Made by a program: the position numbers and the translations under genes. DNA of 64,000 nucleotides from Aphodovivens sp036306585. Lineage in GTDB: Bacteria; Actinomycetota; Coriobacteriia; Coriobacteriales; Eggerthellaceae. The notes beneath the pieces are model-generated. The model was not told the DNA's origin. It saw only the letters and a list, made by a program, of their open reading frames with translations, and ran no database searches. This document shows, piece by piece, positions 45,933 through 55,865 of this stretch (the first letter of the stretch is position 1; each line of letters opens with the position of its first letter). The stretch is from positions 1 to 64,000 of the forward strand of contig JAXJZF010000003.1 of NCBI GenBank assembly GCA_036306585.1, read 5' to 3'.

Positions 45933-46256
45933 TTACTTATCGATAACCTTGCCGCACTTCTTGCAAACGCGGACCTTGCGGCCGTTTTCGTCGCGCTTGT
46001 GGTTCACGCGGGTCGGCTGCTTGCACTCGGGGCAGATCAGCATCACGTTGGAGACGTGGATGGGAGCCTCCACCGTCATGATGCCGCCCTGGGGGTTCTG
46101 CTGGGTGGGACGCATGGCCTTCTTGATCATGCCGATCTTCTCGACGACCACACGCTGCTTTTGGGGAAGGGTACGCAGGATCTTGCCTTCCTTGCCCTTG
46201 TCCTTGCCGCACAGCACCTTGACGGTGTCGCCGGTCTTAACATGCATTCCGCTCAT
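45933..46256 (-). CDS. rplX: 50S ribosomal protein L24
   Basis: A 107-residue L24, an assembly initiator of the large subunit. It contains a KOW motif (TGDTVKVLCGKDKGKEGKI). A C-terminal CPECKQPTRV and CKKCGKV pair forms a zinc ribbon seen in Gram-positive L24. Confidence 0.97.
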   Translation of the reverse strand: MSGMHVKTGDTVKVLCGKDKGKEGKILRTLPQKQRVVVEKIGMIKKAMRPTQQNPQGGIMTVEAPIHVSNVMLICPECKQPTRVNHKRDENGRKVRVCKKCGKVIDK

Positions 46257-46272
46257 TTCCTAGCACACCTCC

Positions 46273-46641
46273 CTACAGCGTTTCCGGCGCCAAAGACGCG
46301 ATCTTCAGGTACTTCTTATCGCGCAGCTCGCGGGCCACAGGGCCGAACACGCGAGTGCCGCGGGGAGTGCCATCGTTGTTGATCAGCACGCAGGCGTTCT
46401 GGTCAAACTTGATGTAGCTGCCGTCCTTGCGGCGAACTTCCTTCTTCAGGCGCACGATGACGCAGCGGACCACATCGCCCTTCTTGACGGGGGCGTTGGG
46501 GATCGCTTCCTTGACGCTGCAGATGATGACGTCACCAAGGCTGGCGTAGCGGCGCTTAGAGCCGCCCAGCACCTTGATGCACTGCACCTTGCGAGCGCCA
46601 GAGTTGTCGGCCACCGCGAGCATGGATTGCATCTGAATCAT
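46273..46641 (-). CDS. rplN: 50S ribosomal protein L14
   Basis: A 122-residue L14 with MLAVADNSGARKVQCIKVLGG in blocks, then GDVIICSVKEAIPNAPVKKG and FGPVARELRDK. First gene of the classical spc operon; it continues from rpsQ. Confidence 0.98.
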   Translation of the reverse strand: MIQMQSMLAVADNSGARKVQCIKVLGGSKRRYASLGDVIICSVKEAIPNAPVKKGDVVRCVIVRLKKEVRRKDGSYIKFDQNACVLINNDGTPRGTRVFGPVARELRDKKYLKIASLAPETL

Positions 46642-46689
46642 TGCTGTAACCTAACTTTCCTCTTACAAGCATGCATGCGCACACGCAGG

Positions 46690-46950
46690 CTATTTGGCCT
46701 TCTCGACGATCTTCACCAGGCGCCAACGCTTCAGCTTGGACATCGGGCGGGTTTCCATGATCTGGACGGTATCGCCCACACCTGCCTCGTTGTTCTCGTC
46801 ATGAGCATGGAACTTCTTGGTGGTGGAAATCATCTTCTTGTACACCGGGTGCGGCTTGCGGGACTCAACGGAAACGACGATGGTCTTATCGTTGGCCGCG
46901 CTCACCACGACGCCCTGGCGGACTTTGCGGGAGTTGCGATTCTCGCTCAT
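46690..46950 (-). CDS. rpsQ: 30S ribosomal protein S17
   Basis: An 86-residue S17. RKVRQGVVVSAANDKTIVVS and GDTVQIMETRPMSKLKRWRL match the family's OB-fold core. Confidence 0.97.
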   Translation of the reverse strand: MSENRNSRKVRQGVVVSAANDKTIVVSVESRKPHPVYKKMISTTKKFHAHDENNEAGVGDTVQIMETRPMSKLKRWRLVKIVEKAK

Positions 46951-46979
46951 GTGTATCTAAACCAACCTTTCCGCTGACC

Positions 46980-47174
46980 CTAGGCGCTCAGCTCGCGCGC
47001 ACGCATCTCGGTCTGGATGCGCGCGATATCCTTCTTGACCTGCTTCACGCGAGCCGTGTTGTCCAGCTGGCTGGTGGCCATCTGGAAACGCAGATTGAAC
47101 AGCTCTGCGCGGGCTTCTTTGAGCTTGGCCTGCAAATCGTCGGCAGAAAGCTCACGAATCTCTGCTGGTTTCAT
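46980..47174 (-). CDS. rpmC: 50S ribosomal protein L29
   Basis: A 64-residue helical hairpin protein at the exit tunnel. ELFNLRFQMATSQLDNTARV and VKKDIARIQTEMRAREL are typical. Its ATG directly follows the rplP stop codon. Confidence 0.97.
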   Translation of the reverse strand: MKPAEIRELSADDLQAKLKEARAELFNLRFQMATSQLDNTARVKQVKKDIARIQTEMRARELSA

Positions 47175-47596
<422 letters not shown>

Positions 47597-47597
<1 letters not shown>

Positions 47598-48310
47598 TAC
47601 TTCGCCCCCCTCTCGTGACGATCGTTGCGACGGGAGCGGCTCGGACGGGAGCTGCCCTCCAACGCCGGCTGAGGAGCCTTTTGACCAGGCAGAACCTCAC
47701 CGTGGTACACCCAAACCTGCACGCCGATGGCACCCATCTGGGTACGGGCGGTGCAGAAGCCGTAGTCGATCTTGGCGCGCAGCGTATGCAGCGGCACACG
47801 ACCCTCGCGATACCACTCGCGACGGCTCATCTCGGCGCCACCCAGGCGGCCGGAGCACTGCACGCGGATACCCTTGGCACCGCTCTTACGGGCGGACTGA
47901 ACGGCCTTGCGCATCGCGCGACGGAACGCCACGCGGCCTTCCAGCTGCTCGGCGACGGACTGGGCGATCAGGTTCGCATCGAGCTCGGGGCGCTTGACCT
48001 CGACGACCTCGATGGAAACGGTGCCGGAGGCGATCTTCTCGAGCTCCTTGCGCAGGGCGTCGATCTCGGAGCCCTTCTTGCCGATCACGATGCCCGGACG
48101 GGCAGTGGTGATGAACACCTTGATCTTGTCGCCGGCACGCTCGATTTCAACCTTCGAGACGGCGGCGCGGGCCAGGCGCTTGTCCAGGAACTTGCGGATG
48201 GCCATATCGTTTTCCAGGTTCTTGGCATAGTCCTTATCGGCATACCAACGGCTACGCCAATCCTCGGTTACGCCGATGCGGAACCCGGTAGGGCTGACTT
48301 TCTGACCCAC
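47597..48310 (-). CDS. rpsC: 30S ribosomal protein S3
   Basis: A 237-residue S3 at the mRNA entry channel. GQKVSPTGFRIGVTEDWRSR starts the protein. The KH domain has ARPGIVIGKKGSEID, and a basic, Arg/Ser-rich tail of ~20 residues ends it. It starts with GTG, with GAAGAGG about 8 nt upstream. Confidence 0.98.
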
Positions 48311-48313
48311 GGT

Positions 48314-48655
48314 TTATGCCTCCTCTCGCGGCGCGACGATGACGGTGATGTGGCTCGTGCGCTTGTTGATGCGCGATGCGGAACCCTTCGCGCGCGGACG
48401 GATGCGCTTGAGCGTGGGGCCCTCGTCCACATAGGCGGCCTTGACCACCAGGGACTCGGGACGCACATGGTGCTGGTTCTCGGCATTTGCCACAGCGGAG
48501 TTCAGCGTCTTCTCCACCGTCTCGGCGATGCCTCGATTCGTGAACGCCAGGATCTCACGGGCACGGACGACGGACTTGCCGCGGATCTGATCCACGACAA
48601 TGCGCGCCTTGCGGGGAGAAACACGGACGAAACGTGCGATAGCTTTAGCTTCCAT
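48314..48655 (-). CDS. rplV: 50S ribosomal protein L22
   Basis: A 113-residue L22 lining the exit tunnel. FVRVSPRKARIVVDQIRGK and the beta-hairpin with RPRAKGSASRINKRTSHITV are canonical. Confidence 0.98.
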   Translation of the reverse strand: MEAKAIARFVRVSPRKARIVVDQIRGKSVVRAREILAFTNRGIAETVEKTLNSAVANAENQHHVRPESLVVKAAYVDEGPTLKRIRPRAKGSASRINKRTSHITVIVAPREEA

Positions 48656-48668
48656 TGTTCACCCCTTC

Positions 48669-48941
48669 TTATCGCTTGCCCTTGTCGGCGGAGTGACCCT
48701 TGAAGGTGCGGGTCGGGGCGAACTCGCCCAGCTTGTGGCCGACCATGGATTCGGTAACGTACACCGGCACGTGCTTGCGGCCATCATGCACGGCGATGGT
48801 GTGGCCCACCATTTCCGGGAAGATGGTGCTAGAGCGCGACCAGGTCTTGACGACGTTCTTTTCGCCTGCCGCATTCATCGCCTCGATGCGATTCAGAAGG
48901 CGCGGCTCTACGAACGGGCCTTTCTTCAAACTTCTGCTCAC
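48669..48941 (-). CDS. rpsS: 30S ribosomal protein S19
   Basis: A 90-residue S19. SRSLKKGPFVEPRLLNRI, then SRSSTIFPEMVGHTIAVHDGR and GEFAPTRTFKGH are clear. It starts with GTG behind AAGGAG. Confidence 0.98.
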   Translation of the reverse strand: MSRSLKKGPFVEPRLLNRIEAMNAAGEKNVVKTWSRSSTIFPEMVGHTIAVHDGRKHVPVYVTESMVGHKLGEFAPTRTFKGHSADKGKR

Positions 48942-48963
48942 AATTACTCCTTAACGCTTTGCG

Positions 48964-49794
48964 CTACTTCTTGCGACGGCGGATGATCAGGCGGCTGGAC
49001 GCCTTCTTCGGGTTGCGGGTGCGATGGCCCTTGGCAGGCACGCCCCACGGAGACACGGAATTGCGGCCCGAAGACTTGTTCTTGCCCTCGCCGCCACCAT
49101 GGGGATGGTCGACGGGGTTCATGACCGTACCGCGAACGGTCGGGCGGATGCCCATCCAGCGGCTGCGACCGGCCTTGCCGATGCGGATGTTGGAATGCTC
49201 GGCATTGCCAACCTCGCCGATGGTCGCACGGCAGGTGAGCAGGACGCGGCGCATCTCGGAAGAGGGCATGCGCAGGATGGCGTACTTGCCCTCCTTGCCC
49301 ATCAGCTGGATGCTGGTGCCTGCGGAGCGCGCCAGCGCAGCGCCCTTGCCGGGCTGCAGCTCGACGGCATGGATGAGCGTGCCGACGGGGATGTGGGACA
49401 GCGGCATGGCGTTGCCGGGCTTGATGTCCACGTCGGGACCGCTCACGACGATGTCGCCCACCTTCAGGCCCTTCGGGTGCAGGATGTAGCGCTTCTCGCC
49501 GTCCTTGTAGTGGAGCAGCGCGATGCGGGCAGAGCGGTTCGGGTCGTACTCGATCGTGGCAACCTTGGCGGGCACGCCGTCCTTGTTGCGCTTGAAGTCG
49601 ATGATACGGTAACGACGCTTGTTGCCGCCGCCCTGGTGGCGCGTGGTGACACGGCCGTAGTTGTTGCGACCGGCCTTCTTAGGCAGCGGTGCAAGCAGGG
49701 ACTTTTCCGGCTTGGAGCTGGTGATCTCGGCGAAATCGGACACCGAGTAGAAGCGCCTGCCGGGGCTCGTCGGTTTGTAAACCTTGACTCCCAT
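48964..49794 (-). CDS. rplB: 50S ribosomal protein L2
   Basis: A 276-residue L2, essential for subunit association and peptidyl transfer. GRNNYGRVTTRHQGGGNKRRYR and NPVDHPHGGGEGK are the family hallmarks. It normally follows rplW directly; here five unrelated genes intervene, and it heads its own transcript with a consensus promoter. Confidence 0.99.
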   Translation of the reverse strand: MGVKVYKPTSPGRRFYSVSDFAEITSSKPEKSLLAPLPKKAGRNNYGRVTTRHQGGGNKRRYRIIDFKRNKDGVPAKVATIEYDPNRSARIALLHYKDGEKRYILHPKGLKVGDIVVSGPDVDIKPGNAMPLSHIPVGTLIHAVELQPGKGAALARSAGTSIQLMGKEGKYAILRMPSSEMRRVLLTCRATIGEVGNAEHSNIRIGKAGRSRWMGIRPTVRGTVMNPVDHPHGGGEGKNKSSGRNSVSPWGVPAKGHRTRNPKKASSRLIIRRRKK

Positions 49795-50153
49795 TTCTTT
49801 CCTTCTCTTCTCAGGGACTTTTGCTCGCGCGCCTCACCGCACACCAAAAGCCCTTCCTTACCTGGTGGAACCTCGATAGCCGAGTGTCCTGTGTGAGGTG
49901 CAGGCAATCGACGCCGAAGCTTCCACGCGTCCGGGTGTATCCATAGATTCACCAGACGCAAAAAAGAATTATATGCCCAAGATGGGAGGTATTCAAGATT
50001 GAATTTTCCCCGGTCGCCACGCACACAACCCCACCACAAGTCGGCAGCAGTGCGGCCTCTGCAACGGGGTTTCAACACCCCGCTGCCACATGTCCGGCAA
50101 CCTACGGCTTTCGGGCACGGCCCGGCGTCGCGCGTCCAGACAGGTTTATTCCC
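49795..50153 (-). promoter_or_regulatory. rplB promoter (49968-49996) and ~165-nt leader
   Basis: Minus-strand TTGAAT, a 17-nt spacer and a perfect TATAAT lie at 49968-49996. Transcription should start near 49960, leaving a leader of about 165 nt before rplB. In the leader CCUCAC can pair with GUGAGG around 49816-49900, extended by ACA/UGU, so it may be regulatory. Upstream at 50061-50087 a stem GCAGCGGGGT/ACCCCGTTGC could end the ygiQ transcript. No gene is seen in this 359-nt gap. Confidence 0.8.
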
Positions 50154-52241
50154 CTAGCGTCCCTTCCGGATGCCGCCCTTGCGACCGTTGGCCTTCGGAG
50201 CCGGGCCACGATGCTTGCGGTTCGGGGCGGCTGCGGGACGCATCCCACGGGCCGCCTTCCCGCCGGATGAAGCGTTCTTCGGCGCGGGGCCGTGCGAGGC
50301 CCCGGTGCGCTTGCCACCCTTCCCCATCGCGGCGCCTTGGCGCTGCGCGCGTTTCTGACGGGCGCGGAGCTTCTCGCCGGCGATCCCGCGCTTCCCACGG
50401 TCCTTGTTCTCCTTATCGGGGCGGACGAGGCAGTTCTCGCCGTAGCCGATGAGATCCGTGCGATTGGCGCGCTGCAGGGCCTCGCGCACCAGTTCGCGGT
50501 TGGCAGGGTTGCGATATTGGATGAGGGCGCGCTGCAGCGCTTTCTCATGGGGGCTTCGTGCGACGTAGACCTTCTCCATGGTGCGCGGGTCGAACCCCGT
50601 CGCGTACATCACCGTTGCAAGGCTGCCCGGCGTTGGGTAAAAATCCTGCACCTGCTCGGGGTTGAAGCCCATGTCGCGCACGTATTCCGCCAGCTTCACC
50701 GCATCGCGCAGCGTGGAGCCAGGATGCGACGACATCAGATACGGCACCACGTATTGCTCGAGCCCGGCGCGCTCCGTCGCCTGCTGGAACGCCTTGCAGA
50801 ACCGCTCGTACACCTCGTGGGGAGGCTTGCCCATCACCGCCAGCACGTTATCCGAGACATGCTCGGGAGCCACACGCAGCTGCCCGCTCACATGACGTGC
50901 CGTCAGCTCGTCCAGGAACTCGCGCCCATGGCGCTCGTCAGCCATCACGTAGTCGAAGCGCACGCCCGAGCGGACGAACACCTTCTTCACGCCGGGGATG
51001 GCGGAAAGCCTCCGCAGAAGCTCCAGGTAATCGCCATGGTCGGCCTCCAGCTGGGCGCAGGGTTGCGGCGACAGGCAGCGTTTGCCCACGCAGGCGCCGC
51101 GCTTGAGCTGCTGGCGGCAGGCAGGCGCCCTGAAATCGGCGGTGGGACCGCCAACGTCGTTAATGTAGCCTTTGAACGCCGGGTCATGCGTCATGGCTTC
51201 CGCCTCCGCCACCAGCGACTCGTGGCTACGAACCTGCACGATGCGCCCTTGATGGAACGTCAGCGCGCAGAAGGCGCACTCGCCGAAGCAGCCGCGGTTG
51301 CTGGTCAGGCTGAAGCGCACCTCGGAAAGCGCGGGGACGCCGCCCGCCGCAGCGTACATCGGGTGGGCGTCGCGCACGTAGGGCAGCGCGTACACCGCAT
51401 CCATCTCCTCGACGGAAAGCGGAGCGGCAGGCGGATTCTGCACCACGAATTCGTGGTCGGAGTAAGGCTCCACCAGGCGCTTGCCAGTGAACGGGTCGCT
51501 GTTGCGGTACTGCACGGCAAAGCTGCGCGCATAGGAGCGGCTCCCCTTCCCCACCTCGGCGAACGGCGGGAGCTCGACGGCGTCGTAGACATGCTCGAGC
51601 GACGATGCGCGATACACCGTGCCATCCACATACGTGACGTCGCGGATGGAAAGCCCCGAGGACAGCGCGTCGGCGACTTCCACGATGGGGCGCTCGCCCA
51701 TGCCGTAGATGAGCAGGTCGGCGCCCGCGTCCAGCAGAAGCGAACGCTTCATCTTGTCGGACCAGTAGTCGTAATGGGCGAAACGGCGCAGACTCGCCTC
51801 GATGCCGCCCACGATGATGGGCGTCGATTTGAACGTGCGGCGGATGAGATTCGAATACACCACCGTGGCATGGTTGGGCCGCAAACCCGCCTGCCCACCC
51901 GGCGAATAGGCGTCGCGGTGGCGCTTCTTCTTGGCGGCGGTGTAATGGTTGACCATCGAGTCCATGTTGCCCGACGACACCAGAAACGCCAAGCGGGGCT
52001 CGCCGAGCACCGCGACCGAAGCGGGCTCGTTCCAATCGGGCTGGGCGATGACGCCCACCTTGTAGCCGCGCGCCTCCAGAAGGCGCGTGATAATGGCCAT
52101 GCCGAACGACGGATGGTCCACGTAGGCATCGCCCGATATGTACACGAAATCGCACCGGTCCCACCCGCGCTGCTCCATGTCCGCGCGGCTCACGGGCAGA
52201 AACGCCTCGGCACCCGGCGCGGCTGTCGTCTTCTTCGGCAT
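50154..52241 (-). CDS. YgiQ-family radical SAM protein (UPF0313)
   Basis: A 695-residue radical SAM enzyme. An N-terminal cobalamin-binding-like domain comes first (GDAYVDHPSFGMAIITRLLEARGYKVG in parts). GCFGECAFCALTFHQGR then supplies the CxxxCxxC cluster at about 320-340. The TIM barrel ends with QDFYPTPGSLATVMY, and a basic Lys/Arg/Gly-rich tail (~100 residues) follows. The substrate of YgiQ is unknown. AAGGAGG precedes the ATG. It is last of the five-gene block inserted in the S10 cluster. Confidence 0.92.
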   Translation of the reverse strand: MPKKTTAAPGAEAFLPVSRADMEQRGWDRCDFVYISGDAYVDHPSFGMAIITRLLEARGYKVGVIAQPDWNEPASVAVLGEPRLAFLVSSGNMDSMVNHYTAAKKKRHRDAYSPGGQAGLRPNHATVVYSNLIRRTFKSTPIIVGGIEASLRRFAHYDYWSDKMKRSLLLDAGADLLIYGMGERPIVEVADALSSGLSIRDVTYVDGTVYRASSLEHVYDAVELPPFAEVGKGSRSYARSFAVQYRNSDPFTGKRLVEPYSDHEFVVQNPPAAPLSVEEMDAVYALPYVRDAHPMYAAAGGVPALSEVRFSLTSNRGCFGECAFCALTFHQGRIVQVRSHESLVAEAEAMTHDPAFKGYINDVGGPTADFRAPACRQQLKRGACVGKRCLSPQPCAQLEADHGDYLELLRRLSAIPGVKKVFVRSGVRFDYVMADERHGREFLDELTARHVSGQLRVAPEHVSDNVLAVMGKPPHEVYERFCKAFQQATERAGLEQYVVPYLMSSHPGSTLRDAVKLAEYVRDMGFNPEQVQDFYPTPGSLATVMYATGFDPRTMEKVYVARSPHEKALQRALIQYRNPANRELVREALQRANRTDLIGYGENCLVRPDKENKDRGKRGIAGEKLRARQKRAQRQGAAMGKGGKRTGASHGPAPKNASSGGKAARGMRPAAAPNRKHRGPAPKANGRKGGIRKGR

Positions 52242-52262
52242 GTTTCCTCCTTGCCCGCGAAA

Positions 52263-53201
52263 CTAGCGTGTGAAACACGAGCCATCCGGCGCGATGACGC
52301 TCAGCGCCGAAGGCTCAATGGAAACTTCGTAACGGGTGCCGCTCAAAGGCTCCCCGTCTATCTGGACCGGAAGCGGCGAAGCGAATTCCAACGTCGCCGT
52401 GCGCGCCTGGAACGATTCTATCTCCCGGAAGCGGCGATGCCTGCCGCTTTTCGCGCAGAGGAACACCAGGCCCGCCTTCAGCGTGCCCACCGGCGCATGC
52501 GCGATGCACACGTCCAGAAGGCCGTCGTCGAAGCGCGCATCGGGGCACACGCGGAAGCCCCCGCCGTAGGTGGGTCCCACCTGCACCGCGCACAGGACGA
52601 CCTCCAAGCTGCGCCGATCGCCGCCGAATCGCGCCTCGAGCCGATAGCTTCCCAGATGATGGAGCAGCTGGTCGATGCCGCTTTGCAGGTACAGCGGCAG
52701 CCCCGTGGCGCCGGTGCGCTCCCTGCGTTCGATGGTGTCAAGGGCGATGGCAGCATCGAGGCCGAACGAGAGCGTTTCCATGAAGGGAACCCCGTTGCAC
52801 ACGCCCACATCGGCAATGCGGCGCGGGGCGGTTTCCAGCTGGACGACCGCTTCCTCGAGCGCCTGCCCCATCCCGATCGCACCGGCGTAGTCGTTGCCCG
52901 ACCCGGCGGGAATCACGCCCAGAACCGGCCGCCTGCCCGCCGGCACCTCCATGAGGCCGCCGACCACCTCGTGCACCACTCCGTCGCCGCCAAGGGCGAT
53001 CACGGTTCCATAGGTTGCCGCCGCCGCTGCCAACTCGCAGGCATGCCCCGAGCGGGTGGTGAGCAGCATGGTGAGATCATCGCCCAAACGCCGGCGCAGC
53101 AGGCGCTCGGCCCGCATAGCGATGACCGCACCTTCCCCATGGCGCGCGGCGGGGTTCACTATGAGCAGCGTCTTTCCGTCAAGCATCCGAGGCATCCCCA
53201 C
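52263..53201 (-). CDS. Diacylglycerol kinase-family lipid kinase
   Basis: A 312-residue DagK/YegS-type lipid kinase. LLIVNPAARHGEG opens the catalytic domain and IALGGDGVVHEVVGGLM is the nucleotide-binding GGDG motif, with Val where Thr is common. GVIPAGSGNDYAGAIGM is the second glycine-rich segment. The likely role is phosphorylation of diacylglycerol or a similar lipid. It starts with GTG behind GGAGG; ATGs at 53195 or 53186 are possible alternatives. Confidence 0.9.
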   Translation of the reverse strand: MGMPRMLDGKTLLIVNPAARHGEGAVIAMRAERLLRRRLGDDLTMLLTTRSGHACELAAAAATYGTVIALGGDGVVHEVVGGLMEVPAGRRPVLGVIPAGSGNDYAGAIGMGQALEEAVVQLETAPRRIADVGVCNGVPFMETLSFGLDAAIALDTIERRERTGATGLPLYLQSGIDQLLHHLGSYRLEARFGGDRRSLEVVLCAVQVGPTYGGGFRVCPDARFDDGLLDVCIAHAPVGTLKAGLVFLCAKSGRHRRFREIESFQARTATLEFASPLPVQIDGEPLSGTRYEVSIEPSALSVIAPDGSCFTR

Positions 53202-53234
53202 GATCGGCGGCCTCCGTGCGGCGCCTAGGCGCCG

Positions 53235-54422
53235 CTAGCGGGGGCGCACCGCCTCGACGATGCTCGACTGGAGCTGGGACAGATACCCCTCGTCTTCCAC
53301 CCACTGATGAGAAAGCGTCCCCAAAGGCATCTCGAAACCGCACTGCTCGAGCACTTGCGCCACCTCGTCGGGACCGTTGGTGCCCCATCCGTACGATCCG
53401 AAGGGGATACCGACGCGCCCGTTCCAACCGCCCTTGGGGGAAAGTCCCTTCAGGTAGCACAGAAACGCCGCCACGGTGGGCATCATCCCGTTGTTGAGCG
53501 TCGGGGAGCCCACGGCGATGTAGCGGGCGGACAGCACCTCGGTCATGATGTCGGAGATATGGTTGACCTTCAGGTCGAACAGGCGAGCGGGCACCCCGCA
53601 TTCCACAAACGCCTCGACGATCTCGCGCGCCATGGCCTCGGTGGTGTGCCACATCGAATCGTACACCACGATGGCGTAGTCCTCGGGTTCAAGCGAGCTC
53701 CACCGCTCGTAGGTCTTCAGGATCTCGGGAACATGGCTGCGCCAGATGACGCCATGGCTGGGGGCGATCATATCGATGTCGAGCCCGCTCAAAGCTCCCA
53801 GCGCCTTCGCCACATGACGCGAGTAGGGCATCACGATGTTGGCGTAGTACTTCTTCGCCTGGGCGAGCACTTCAGGCAGACCCGCTTCATCGTCGAAGCG
53901 CTTCGAGGAGGCGAAATGCTGGCCGAACGCGTCATTGGAGAACAGGATGCGATCCTCGGGGCAGTAGGTGACCATGTTGTCGGGCCAGTGCACCATCACC
54001 GTCTGCGTGAACTGCAGCGTGCGCGCGCCGATGGAAAGCCTATCCCCCGTTTTAACGGGCACGTAGCCTAGATCGCCGTAATGGGCAGTGAGGCCCTTCA
54101 CGCCATGGGGCGCACTGCAGTAGATCTTGGCGTTGGGAGCAAGCTCGTGGATGGCGGGCAGAGCGCCGGAATGGTCCTGCTCCACGTGGTTGGCGATGAC
54201 GTACTCGATCTTGGACGGATCGATGATCTCGCCGACGCGCTCCAGGAGCTCGTCGGCGAACCCGGGCTTGCAGGTGTCGATGAGCGTGGGGTGCTCGTCC
54301 ATGATGAGGTAGGCGTTGTAGGTCGATCCCCTGTCGGTGGTGTATCCGTGGAAGTTGCGCTCGTTCCAATCGATACCGCCCACCCAGTAGATGCCCGGCT
54401 TCACTTCGACAGCATGCAACAT
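53235..54422 (-). CDS. A-type flavodiiron protein (FprA/ROO family)
   Basis: A 395-residue flavodiiron protein that reduces O2 or NO in anaerobes using reduced ferredoxin, rubredoxin or F420. The N-terminal MBL-like domain carries the diiron site (NHVEQDHSGALP, then WPDNMVTYC and PSHGVIW). The C-terminal flavodoxin domain (about 255-395) starts AIVVYDSMWHTTEAMA and has GSPTLNNGMMP for FMN. The start is ATG at 54422, 2 nt after the trigger-factor-like gene. In this PFOR-based anaerobe it is likely an oxygen-protection enzyme. Confidence 0.94.
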   Translation of the reverse strand: MLHAVEVKPGIYWVGGIDWNERNFHGYTTDRGSTYNAYLIMDEHPTLIDTCKPGFADELLERVGEIIDPSKIEYVIANHVEQDHSGALPAIHELAPNAKIYCSAPHGVKGLTAHYGDLGYVPVKTGDRLSIGARTLQFTQTVMVHWPDNMVTYCPEDRILFSNDAFGQHFASSKRFDDEAGLPEVLAQAKKYYANIVMPYSRHVAKALGALSGLDIDMIAPSHGVIWRSHVPEILKTYERWSSLEPEDYAIVVYDSMWHTTEAMAREIVEAFVECGVPARLFDLKVNHISDIMTEVLSARYIAVGSPTLNNGMMPTVAAFLCYLKGLSPKGGWNGRVGIPFGSYGWGTNGPDEVAQVLEQCGFEMPLGTLSHQWVEDEGYLSQLQSSIVEAVRPR

Positions 54423-54424
54423 GT

Positions 54425-55720
54425 CTACTCCTCCGTTTCGGTGATGTTGGCGTGCTCCACCAGCCACTTGTTCGCGCGCAGGCGCTCCGCGGCCTCGCGC
54501 AGCACGAACCCGCGGCCGCTGTCCTCAAGCTGGGAGCGGATCATCTTCGGATCAGCATCTCCCATCTCGGCGCACGCCTCGGTAATGTCGTCTTCGGTGA
54601 TGGCAAGGCCCTGGTGGCGGAACACGGCGTCGAGCGCGTATCCCTGCACCAGCATTTCGCGGGTATGCAGCATCATCATCATGTTGAACTGCTGCTCGCC
54701 GCCCTGCTGTTCCAGGAACTGGTCGAACGTCATGCCCTGGCGGGCGACATCGGCGCGCAGGTTGTTCATGAGGCTGCGGCTCATCGCCTCGTACACCTCA
54801 TCGGCGATGGAGCCCTTGAAGCGCGATGCGGCCTCAGCCGCAGCCGCCTGGCGCTTGCGGTCCTCGTGCTCTTTGACGCGCTGCTTGAGCAGGCTCTCCT
54901 CGATGCCCGCGCGCATGCTGGCCAGGTCCTTGTAGAACGGCATGAACCTGCGGACCCACTCGTCGTCGATCGTGGGGGTCACGGTCTTCTGGATCTCCAG
55001 GATGGTGATCGTGGTGGTGAACTCGGAAGTGATCGAGTTGCCTTCCGCGTCGATGTCGGGCGCCTCGAACGAGAACGTTTTGGTCTCCCCCACATCCATG
55101 CCGATGACTCCCTCGTCGAAGCCCTCGGGCATGTAGCCCTGGCCTGTGACGTACGTGCGGCCCTCGGTGGCGAGCGGCCCCACTTCCTCGCCGTTGGAGC
55201 GGAACGCCTTCATCTTAATCTTGCAGCTGTCTCCCTTGCGCACCGGATGCGGGTCGTCAGCGACGTATTCGGTGTAGGCGTCGGCCATCTGCGCGATCTG
55301 GGCGTCCACCTCCGACTCGTCAACCGTGAGCTTCGGGACGGTGATGTCCACGGGGTCGTAGGAGGTCAGCTCGTAATCGGGCTTGGGCGTGATCGTCACT
55401 TCGAACTGGAACGTCTGACCGCGTTTGAGGGCGGATTTCGGGGTGACGGTGGGCGGGAACGCCGGGATGATACCGGTCTTGTCCACGGCGAAGGGCATCA
55501 TGGCCTCCTGCGCTTGGGCGCTCACCACCGCGTCGAGGTCGCGGATGCCCATGCGCTCTTCTGCCACCTGGGCAACCGTCTTGCCCTGCTCGGGGCGCAG
55601 GTTCATCTGCGCCGCGAACGCGAGATGCGCGCTGTTGAGCACCTTTGCCACTTCGCCGGTGGACGCCACGGCACTCACGAGCACCTTGCCGCCCTCGAGT
55701 TTTTTCTGGGTGATCTTCAT
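54425..55720 (-). CDS. Trigger-factor-like peptidyl-prolyl isomerase/chaperone
   Basis: A 431-residue protein with the trigger factor layout. The N-terminal domain spans about 1-130. An FKBP-type PPIase domain (about 135-235) has RKGDSCKIKMKAFRSNGEEV and GQGYMPEGFDEGVIGMDVGE, and a helical C-terminal chaperone domain (to ~425) ends in Asn/Thr/Glu. The ribosome-docking FRxGxxP signature of true trigger factor is not visible in the N-terminal domain. It may therefore be a divergent paralogue rather than the main Tig. The start is ATG at 55720 behind AAGGGGAG. Confidence 0.82.
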   Translation of the reverse strand: MKITQKKLEGGKVLVSAVASTGEVAKVLNSAHLAFAAQMNLRPEQGKTVAQVAEERMGIRDLDAVVSAQAQEAMMPFAVDKTGIIPAFPPTVTPKSALKRGQTFQFEVTITPKPDYELTSYDPVDITVPKLTVDESEVDAQIAQMADAYTEYVADDPHPVRKGDSCKIKMKAFRSNGEEVGPLATEGRTYVTGQGYMPEGFDEGVIGMDVGETKTFSFEAPDIDAEGNSITSEFTTTITILEIQKTVTPTIDDEWVRRFMPFYKDLASMRAGIEESLLKQRVKEHEDRKRQAAAAEAASRFKGSIADEVYEAMSRSLMNNLRADVARQGMTFDQFLEQQGGEQQFNMMMMLHTREMLVQGYALDAVFRHQGLAITEDDITEACAEMGDADPKMIRSQLEDSGRGFVLREAAERLRANKWLVEHANITETEE

Positions 55721-55865
55721 AGGTACGACTCCCCTTGTCTTCGAATGCATTGTTGGCCATTGTAGCGCACCTGCCCAGGGCACGGGCGGCGCCGAAACGG
55801 TCGAATGCGCGGAAAGAGGCCGGCCGGGAGCGTTGACGTAGATGGGATGCATCGGCGCCCGGGTA

